A model generated the notes under the pieces. The model saw only the letters and a list, made by a program, of their open reading frames with translations. It was not told the DNA's origin and made no database searches. Positions 7,434 to 11,265 of a DNA stretch of 11,265 nt are shown piece after piece. The DNA is from Faecalibacterium prausnitzii (GTDB lineage: Bacteria > Bacillota > Clostridia > Oscillospirales > Ruminococcaceae), in contig DCCL01000065.1 of NCBI GenBank assembly GCA_002313795.1, forward strand, positions 15,755 through 27,019, given 5' to 3'. A program made the translations under genes and the position numbers. How positions within the stretch are numbered: the first letter of the stretch is position 1; each line of letters begins with the position of its first letter.

Positions 7434-10405
7434 TTTAACCACCAGTTCTGGCTCAGGAAGCCGCCCTCACCGGATGCCTTGGAGATCCTGCGGGCAAGGT
7501 CTTTGAGGGGCACATCGGCGTCGTTGATGTGATCCACGAGGGCATCAATAGCTGCGCAGTAAATTTTGCGGTAGCGGTCGATGCTCTCGGGGGCATACAG
7601 GCTTGCAGCGTAGTCAATCCGCATGATAAGACCCTCATCCCGGTTTAGGATCTCAATGTCCATCACGTTCAGGGAAGCCATCTTCTCGTTGGAAAGCTCC
7701 ACTTCACCCACCAGACCGGGCACCTCATCGATGTTCCGCAGGTCATCCTGATACAGTACGCAGGAAAGGTCATCTTCGATCACGCTGCAGTTGCTCTCCA
7801 CATAGGGGTAGCAGCTGTGGAGGATGCCATTGTTCACCTGCTCCACCACATCGGCATACAGGGCTTTCAGGGTGGTGGTGCGGGTAAACTGTACGCCGAC
7901 CGGCAGGTCGCGGTAGAGCAGACCTACCGAGGCCAGCTCATCCCGGTCGTTGCGGCCGTTATAGATCCAGGAGAACAGGACGTTGGCCTTTTTCTCATAG
8001 ATGGCGCTGGCGAGGGCCGATACTACGATGAAGAAGCCGTTCCGGGTGATGCCGTATTTGTCGTTCAGCTTGTCCAGCTGGGCTTCGCTTACCGGCAGCA
8101 TGACATAGACCTCACCGGCTTTGTTCTCACGGGTATCGTTGTCGATGGTGAGGTGCCTGCACCAGTCCACACCGGAATAGCGGTTTTCAAAGTATTCGCG
8201 GCTCTCTTTGTAGAAGGCGGATTCCGTCTGCCGCTTCCGCTGGTCAAGGATGCAGTAATAGCGGTCCTGAGGCAGGTCCTGCCCGGCGTAGGCCGAGAGG
8301 ACATCGGAGAAGAACACCTTGGAAGAAGTGCCGTCAAAGATGGTGTGATGGACATCCATGAAGACGTAACCGGCTTTTTCCGTCTCAAAGACCCGGAACC
8401 GGCACAGGGGAGAGTTGATGACCTTGAAAGGCTGCACCAGCCCCTTCTTGATGGCCTCCAGCTCTGCTTCCGTGACCCGTTCCAGCTTCACATCCGGATA
8501 GCTTTCCGGGATGTAGTGCTGGCAGAGCTCGCCGTCCTCATTGAAGAAGAACTGGGTCGCAAAGGCCGGGTGGTTCCGGATGGCCGTGTTGAGGGCGGCA
8601 GTGAGCATCTCCATATCCATCACGCTCTTGTCGAACTCAAGCATATTGTAGAGGTTGAACATGGTGGACAGGGGCGTATAGAACTGATAGTCGATCATGT
8701 AGAGCTGTTCGGTGGTCAGGGGATAGGTGCGCTTGAGAATGGCCTCGTTCATCTCATCGGAGAAGACGACATCGCTCTTGTGCTCGTTGTACAGCTCTGC
8801 GATCTTTTCCGGCGTGTGTCCGCGGAAGATGTCCGTTGCCGTCAGGCCGGGCAGCTCCACGCAGGAGAGCACATCCATCGAGGCCAGCGAGTCGCCGCCC
8901 AGCTGATAGAAGTCATCCTTGATGCCGACCCGTTTCACCTCCAGCACCTGTTCGAAGGCTTTGCAGAGGGCCGTTTCCACCTCGTTGCGAGGGGCAGCGT
9001 AATCGTCCTGATAGTCATTGAACACCGGAGCGGGCAGGGCCTTGCGGTCCATCTTGCCGGTGGCTTTCACGGGGATCTCATCGATATGGATAAAGAAAGA
9101 GGGAAGCATGTAGTAGGGCAGATACTTCTCCATGGCGGCGCGGGTCTTTTCGAAATCCACCTTCATGTTCTTGAGGTAGTAGACGCAGATGAAGACCCTC
9201 CGGCCGTCGTCGAAGATGCGGGCGGCGGCCCAGTCGATGCCGAGGACTTTCTTGGCTACCTCTTCGATCTCGCCCGGCTCCACGCGGTTGCCGTTGATCT
9301 TGACCATGTCGTTCAGGCGGCCGCAGATGATGAGTCGGCCCTCAGCGTCCAGCCGGCCCAGATCGTTGGTGTGGTACAGGCCGTCCCGGAAGGCCTCGGC
9401 GGTCTGCTCCGGCAGATTGATATAACCCCGCACATAGGGGTTTTCGAAGCAGACTTCGCCCTCTTCTCCGGCAGGCACTTCGTTCCCGTTCTCGTCCAGC
9501 AGATGGATCTTAAAGCCGCACTCGGACTGGCCTACCGGCGTCTCGGTGTACTTTTTGTCAACGAGGAAGTGGGAGACTGCAAAACCGGATTCACTCATCA
9601 TATAGATGTTGTGGATCTTGAGGCTCTCCAGATAGACGCCGTTGGCGGGTTCGGAGCCGATGATACAGAACTTGAGCATCGGCGGCTTTTTCTTCATCTT
9701 GCGGATGTAGGAGGGGGTGAGGAAGGTACCGGTGATCTTGTTCTTGAGCAGGAACATCAGCATCTTCATGGGGTCTTTGACCACCGAGTAGGGCACGACA
9801 TTTACATAGATGGCAAAATTGAGCGCGTAGAGGATGATGTTGGTGGAGGCGATGAAGTTCAGCGGGGCCACCAGGGCAAAGCGGTCATCGGGCTCGGCAA
9901 GGGGCGGGCAGGAGGTCATGGTGAGGGCCTGAATCATCCGCCCGAAGTTGCCGTACTCGTGCAGAACGCCTTTGGGGTTGCCGGTGGTGCCGGAGGTGTA
10001 GACCGCAAAGGCGGCGGCATGCTCTTCCAGAGGCTCATAGCCGGTGATGGGCTGGGTGAGCTGGATGTCAGCCCACACGTCTGCATCGATGACCAGCTTG
10101 CAGCCGCAGTCCTTTTTGATGAATGCGATGCGCTCCGGGGCATAGTTGTCTTCTACCACCACAAAGGCTGCGCCGGCACGCATGACGCCGCCCATGGCGA
10201 TAAGGGGCTGGATGCCGCGGGGCAGGCAGAGCAGGACGAAGTCCTCCCGGCCGATGCCGTGGGCCTTCAGATAGGCATAGACACGGCCGGACAGGTCGTA
10301 GTACTGGCCGTAGGTGATGCCCTTGGAAGTCGTGTCATCGGCAAATAACAGCTTGTCTTTGTATCGGACGGAGTTCTGCTCCATCGTTTCCAGAATGTTG
10401 GACAT
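7415..10405 (-). CDS. Single-module NRPS-like synthetase with A-T-C domain order
   Basis: This 996-residue cytoplasmic enzyme has three domains. Adenylation (about 1-460): YTSGTTGNPKG (136-146) binds ATP, followed by SES at the A5 position (271-273), HTNDLG (345-350), GRLNDMVKINGNRVEPGEIE (362-381) and catalytic K451 in the A10 motif. Carrier (about 470-540): LGGDS with phosphopantetheine serine S506. Condensation (about 555-970): HHTIFDG (686-692) with catalytic H687. It should activate an acid as acyl-AMP, load it on the carrier and condense it with another substrate. No thioesterase, reductase or epimerase follows, and no phosphopantetheinyl transferase is nearby. The A4 region (NFIAST, 183-188) lacks a clear equivalent of the amino-acid-binding Asp235 of GrsA. 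AAGGA lies about 7 nt before the ATG; the promoter is 40 nt upstream and the MATE exporter follows with overlap. Product unknown. Confidence 0.9.
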   Translation of the reverse strand: MSNILETMEQNSVRYKDKLLFADDTTSKGITYGQYYDLSGRVYAYLKAHGIGREDFVLLCLPRGIQPLIAMGGVMRAGAAFVVVEDNYAPERIAFIKKDCGCKLVIDADVWADIQLTQPITGYEPLEEHAAAFAVYTSGTTGNPKGVLHEYGNFGRMIQALTMTSCPPLAEPDDRFALVAPLNFIASTNIILYALNFAIYVNVVPYSVVKDPMKMLMFLLKNKITGTFLTPSYIRKMKKKPPMLKFCIIGSEPANGVYLESLKIHNIYMMSESGFAVSHFLVDKKYTETPVGQSECGFKIHLLDENGNEVPAGEEGEVCFENPYVRGYINLPEQTAEAFRDGLYHTNDLGRLDAEGRLIICGRLNDMVKINGNRVEPGEIEEVAKKVLGIDWAAARIFDDGRRVFICVYYLKNMKVDFEKTRAAMEKYLPYYMLPSFFIHIDEIPVKATGKMDRKALPAPVFNDYQDDYAAPRNEVETALCKAFEQVLEVKRVGIKDDFYQLGGDSLASMDVLSCVELPGLTATDIFRGHTPEKIAELYNEHKSDVVFSDEMNEAILKRTYPLTTEQLYMIDYQFYTPLSTMFNLYNMLEFDKSVMDMEMLTAALNTAIRNHPAFATQFFFNEDGELCQHYIPESYPDVKLERVTEAELEAIKKGLVQPFKVINSPLCRFRVFETEKAGYVFMDVHHTIFDGTSSKVFFSDVLSAYAGQDLPQDRYYCILDQRKRQTESAFYKESREYFENRYSGVDWCRHLTIDNDTRENKAGEVYVMLPVSEAQLDKLNDKYGITRNGFFIVVSALASAIYEKKANVLFSWIYNGRNDRDELASVGLLYRDLPVGVQFTRTTTLKALYADVVEQVNNGILHSCYPYVESNCSVIEDDLSCVLYQDDLRNIDEVPGLVGEVELSNEKMASLNVMDIEILNRDEGLIMRIDYAASLYAPESIDRYRKIYCAAIDALVDHINDADVPLKDLARRISKASGEGGFLSQNWWLKWMRKN

Positions 10406-10443
10406 GGCATTTCCTTCTTTCGAAATAAAAATCCGATGTCCAC

Positions 10444-10472
10444 AGTATAATGTATGAATGTAAAAAAATCAA
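10444..10472 (-). promoter_or_regulatory. Promoter of the NRPS-like/MATE operon
   Basis: On the minus strand TTGATT (10472-10467, 4 of 6) and TATACT (10449-10444, 5 of 6) are separated by 17 nt. The predicted transcript starts near 10437, about 30 nt before the synthetase ATG, so the leader is short. The surrounding DNA is AT-rich. Confidence 0.65.
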
Positions 10473-10514
10473 ATCAGAAGAAAATATCCTGAAAAATAAA
10501 AAATCATAGACGAT

Positions 10515-10767
10515 TGGTCGATTTTGGAAAATCCGGAAGGCAAAAGCAACGGCGATCCGCACGGAGCTGCAAGTGGTACTCTGGAAGCGGAGAGCCTCCG
10601 AATGCCGGAACCAGCTGTGGGGACGATCAGCTTGTCCCGGTCTTGTGATTTGGCGGGTCTGGCAGCATCTGTTCCTACAGCAAGGTGAGGCCCTCGCACG
10701 GAATGACCGCCCGCCGGGCTGACCGCTTACCATGCTTTGGATCGCCCTGTTCAGGCTCTGCCGACCA
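10515..10767. ncRNA. Candidate structured RNA of about 250 nt in the NRPS upstream gap
   Basis: This gene-free stretch holds nested long-range complementary segments: 10515-10520 with 10762-10767 (6 bp), 10540-10547 with 10755-10761 (7 bp, one bulge), 10548-10550 with 10749-10751, 10551-10558 with 10739-10746 (perfect 8 bp) and 10559-10564 with 10730-10735 (6 bp). Together these make a nearly continuous rod of about 24 bp. The two imperfect positions are G-U pairs if read on the minus strand and A-C mismatches on the plus strand, which favours a minus transcript. However, a terminator follows directly on the plus side. I do not recognise the family: conserved cores of tmRNA, RNase P and SRP RNA were not found, and a 6S-like rod is possible. 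No convincing ORF covers it. Confidence 0.4.
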
Positions 10768-10777
10768 GAATATACAA

Positions 10778-10805
10778 AAAAAGACACCCATATGGGTGTC
10801 TTTTT
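10778..10805. terminator. Palindromic terminator next to the split tRNA
   Basis: A perfect palindrome GACACCCATATGGGTGTC (10783-10800) is flanked by A and T runs on both sides, giving a 12-bp stem with T tracts in both directions. On the minus strand it directly follows the tRNA 3' fragment and is probably the original terminator of that tRNA gene. On the plus strand it could also end a transcript across 10515-10767. Confidence 0.85.
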
Positions 10806-10809
10806 CGTA

Positions 10810-10851
10810 TGGGCCAGGCAGGACTTGAACCCGCGACCAAGCGGTTATGAG
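10810..10851 (-). pseudogene. 3' half of a CAU-anticodon tRNA gene (Met or Ile2): probable attL
   Basis: Read on the minus strand this is anticodon loop CTCATAA (10851-10845, anticodon CAT at 10849-10847), the 3' anticodon strand CCGCT, a 5-nt variable loop, T arm GCGGG-TTCAAGT-CCTGC (one G-U pair), acceptor strand CTGGCCC and discriminator A. CCA is not encoded. Upstream of the loop the partner strand AGCGG is replaced by unrelated ACGTT, and no D arm or 5' acceptor strand follows, so the gene is broken exactly at the anticodon loop. A 3' tRNA fragment with its own terminator on the chromosomal side is the classic footprint of tyrosine-recombinase integration into a tRNA. The intact, reconstituted tRNA should lie at the far end of the element, outside the window. 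Confidence 0.82.
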
Positions 10852-10928
10852 AACGTCGGCAATTTCAAAATCCTGTTTTTCTTGTGAAATCTTATGACTA
10901 TCTCATAGTTCTGCAAAAGAACCTTTGT

Positions 10929-10958
10929 GTACTTTGACGTAACTTTTGGTATCTTTTC
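10929..10958 (+). repeat. Three tandem 10-bp direct repeats near the attachment site
   Basis: Units GTACTTTGAC (10929-10938), GTAACTTTTG (10939-10948) and GTATCTTTTC (10949-10958) follow with an exact 10-bp period, and a fourth, weaker GTCTCTAAAA follows. The consensus is roughly GTAnCTTTTs. One unit per helical turn about 80 bp from the tRNA break is the layout expected of arm-type binding sites for a tyrosine integrase or excisionase; that role is inferred. Confidence 0.6.
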
Positions 10959-10988
10959 GTCTCTAAAATGGCTCTTTGTTCCCAGAAT

Positions 10989-11012
10989 CGTACCCAAGAA
11001 TTTTTGGGTACG
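10989..11012. repeat. Perfect 9-bp inverted repeat
   Basis: CGTACCCAA (10989-10997) and TTGGGTACG (11004-11012) are perfect complements around a 6-nt GAATTT spacer. No T tract follows, so it is not a terminator. It may be an operator, an origin- or recombination-related site, or an RNA hairpin. It lies 30 bp after the tandem repeats. Confidence 0.55.
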
Positions 11013-11130
11013 AAACCTGACACTTACTGTTACCATTTTTGCCCGACCCATGGCTAAAAAAGACAGAAGTGTAAACCGTTTTTATAAGGATACACCCAAT
11101 CTGGCACGGACGCAATAGGCGATTTTACAT

Positions 11131-11170
11131 AGCACATTTTCAACTTTCAAATTGAAGATGTGCTTTTTCT
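11131..11170 (+). terminator. Rho-independent terminator upstream of the replication operon
   Basis: AGCACATTTTCAA (11131-11143) pairs with TTGAAGATGTGCT (11152-11164), 13 pairs with one G-U, followed by a T-rich run on the plus strand. It ends only about 20 nt before the ribosome binding site at 11187, so it either insulates the downstream operon from readthrough or acts as an attenuator within its leader. Confidence 0.75.
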
Positions 11171-11201
11171 TTTGCTAAAAATCGGGAAGGAGGTTTTGCA
11201 C

Positions 11202-11246
11202 ATGAACGCACACACACAGTTGAAAATCCGAGGTCACACCAAATGA
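11202..11246 (+). CDS. 14-residue ORF preceding the putative replication initiator
   Basis: A perfect AAGGAGG (11187-11193) lies 8 nt before an ATG that opens a 14-codon frame, MNAHTQLKIRGHTK, ending at TGA 11244-11246. The stop overlaps the next start as ATGATG, so its translation would deliver ribosomes to the next gene. The strong ribosome site and the overlap argue for a translated leader or coupling peptide rather than a chance ORF. No function is recognised for the peptide itself. Confidence 0.5.
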   Translation: MNAHTQLKIRGHTK

Positions 11247-11265
11247 TGCTCGACTACTTCTACGG
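11243..11265 (+). CDS. Start of a putative RepA_N-type replication initiator (cut by the right edge)
   Basis: Only the first codons are present: MMLDYFYG from the ATG at 11243, or MLDYFYG from 11246. The DYFYG opening resembles, from memory, the N terminus of 'replication initiator protein A' (RepA_N family) in conjugative elements of Clostridia, which commonly begin with a similar D-Y-F-Y-G segment. Translation is probably coupled to the 14-codon ORF through the ATGA overlap, as there is no separate strong ribosome site. With seven or eight residues visible this is a tentative call, supported mainly by the mobile-element context. Confidence 0.45.

Larger units (their letters stand above)
10852..11265. 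mobile_element. Left end of a tRNA-integrated element, probably an ICE (continues past the right edge)
   Basis: From the broken tRNA onward the DNA changes character. It is markedly more AT-rich than the chromosome to the left, has no long ORF for 350 nt, carries tandem 10-bp repeats and inverted repeats of the kind found near integrase sites, and leads into a small ORF overlapping a RepA_N-like replication initiator start. This is consistent with an integrative and conjugative element whose left arm holds recombination sites and a replication/transfer operon. No integrase is visible; it may lie at the other end. A prophage or integrated plasmid is the alternative. Confidence 0.65.

Noticed and set aside
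6051..7532. A 493-codon plus-strand frame opposite the MATE gene.
   Set aside because: It begins inside the terminator region, is highly charged and low-complexity, and the opposite strand encodes a clear MATE transporter.
7817..10348. An 843-codon open frame on the plus strand opposite the synthetase gene.
   Set aside because: It is antisense to a gene with intact NRPS motifs, has no recognised domain and no good ribosome site. Long antisense frames are expected in GC-rich coding DNA with this codon use.
10446..10451. A perfect TATAAT on the plus strand upstream of the candidate structured RNA.
   Set aside because: No -35-like hexamer lies 16-18 nt upstream, and the same bases are already part of the minus-strand NRPS promoter.
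10335..10787. A 150-codon minus-strand frame across the gap upstream of the synthetase.
   Set aside because: Its start is next to the terminator palindrome, it passes through the promoter and synthetase start in another frame, and the sequence shows RNA-like nested pairing rather than a protein family.
10845..11051. A 68-codon minus-strand frame that might be the end of an integrase gene next to attL.
   Set aside because: No catalytic Arg/His/Tyr motifs of tyrosine recombinases are present, there is no ribosome site, and it covers the repeats.
10927..11118. A 63-codon plus-strand frame in the element's left arm.
   Set aside because: It starts before the tandem repeats, reads through them and the inverted repeat, and lacks a ribosome site. 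Only its last 22 codons could be a leader peptide, mentioned as speculation in the findings.
1..11265. CRISPR arrays, insertion sequences with transposase, rRNA genes.
   Set aside because: No regularly spaced identical repeats of CRISPR length, no transposase-like frame and no rRNA-like segments were seen on either strand.

Overview
The window looks like a chromosomal segment from a GC-rich gut Firmicute of the Oscillospiraceae/Ruminococcaceae type; Faecalibacterium is my best guess. The reasons are strong AGGAGG-type ribosome binding sites, TTGACA/TATAAT-type promoters, encoded tRNA CCA ends, Clostridia-type protein families and a GC-rich chromosome. The genus is inferred from style, not from a search. 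The last ~400 bases are clearly more AT-rich and look like the left end of an integrated element.

Layout, left to right. (1) 1-218, minus: the N-terminal part of a cyclophilin prolyl isomerase with its own extended -10 promoter. (2) 353-3187, minus: a probable three-gene unit. Its first gene encodes a LexA/CI-like self-cleaving repressor (XRE helix-turn-helix plus S24 peptidase). It is followed by a radical SAM protein of the putative DNA modification/repair family TIGR03916 and its usual partner, a DUF4130/TIGR03915 protein, whose reading frame overlaps the radical SAM gene. The repressor has a promoter about 210 bases upstream and a leader with a large imperfect inverted repeat. (3) 3509-3834, plus: a promoter, tRNA-Ser(UGA), tRNA-Ser(GCU) and a terminator. 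(4) 3874-6049, plus: a stand-alone membrane hybrid histidine kinase (CHASE sensor, HisKA, HATPase, receiver) with its own promoter and a strong terminator that works in both directions. (5) 6063-10472, minus: a two-gene operon. It encodes a single-module nonribosomal-peptide-synthetase-like protein with the unusual order adenylation, carrier, condensation, and a MATE exporter whose start overlaps the synthetase stop. (6) 10473-10777: no protein gene, but a nested series of long-range complementary segments that could form a rod-shaped RNA of about 250 nt. (7) 10778-10851: a palindromic terminator and the 3' half of a CAU-anticodon tRNA, broken exactly at the anticodon loop. (8) 10852-11265: AT-rich DNA with three exact-period 10-bp tandem repeats, a perfect 9-bp inverted repeat, a terminator, a 14-codon ORF and the first codons of what looks like a RepA_N-type replication initiator.

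How the parts work together. The most interesting metabolic unit is the A-T-C synthetase plus MATE pump. It has the parts to activate a carboxylic acid, tether it, condense it with a second substrate and export the product. The canonical Asp that holds the alpha-amino group of amino-acid substrates is not visible in the adenylation domain, so the substrate may not be an ordinary amino acid. The repressor/radical SAM/DUF4130 group suggests a DNA-damage-responsive repair or modification unit. The right edge is best explained as attL of an integrative (probably conjugative) element inserted into a tRNA-Met/Ile2 gene, with the restored intact tRNA expected beyond the window.
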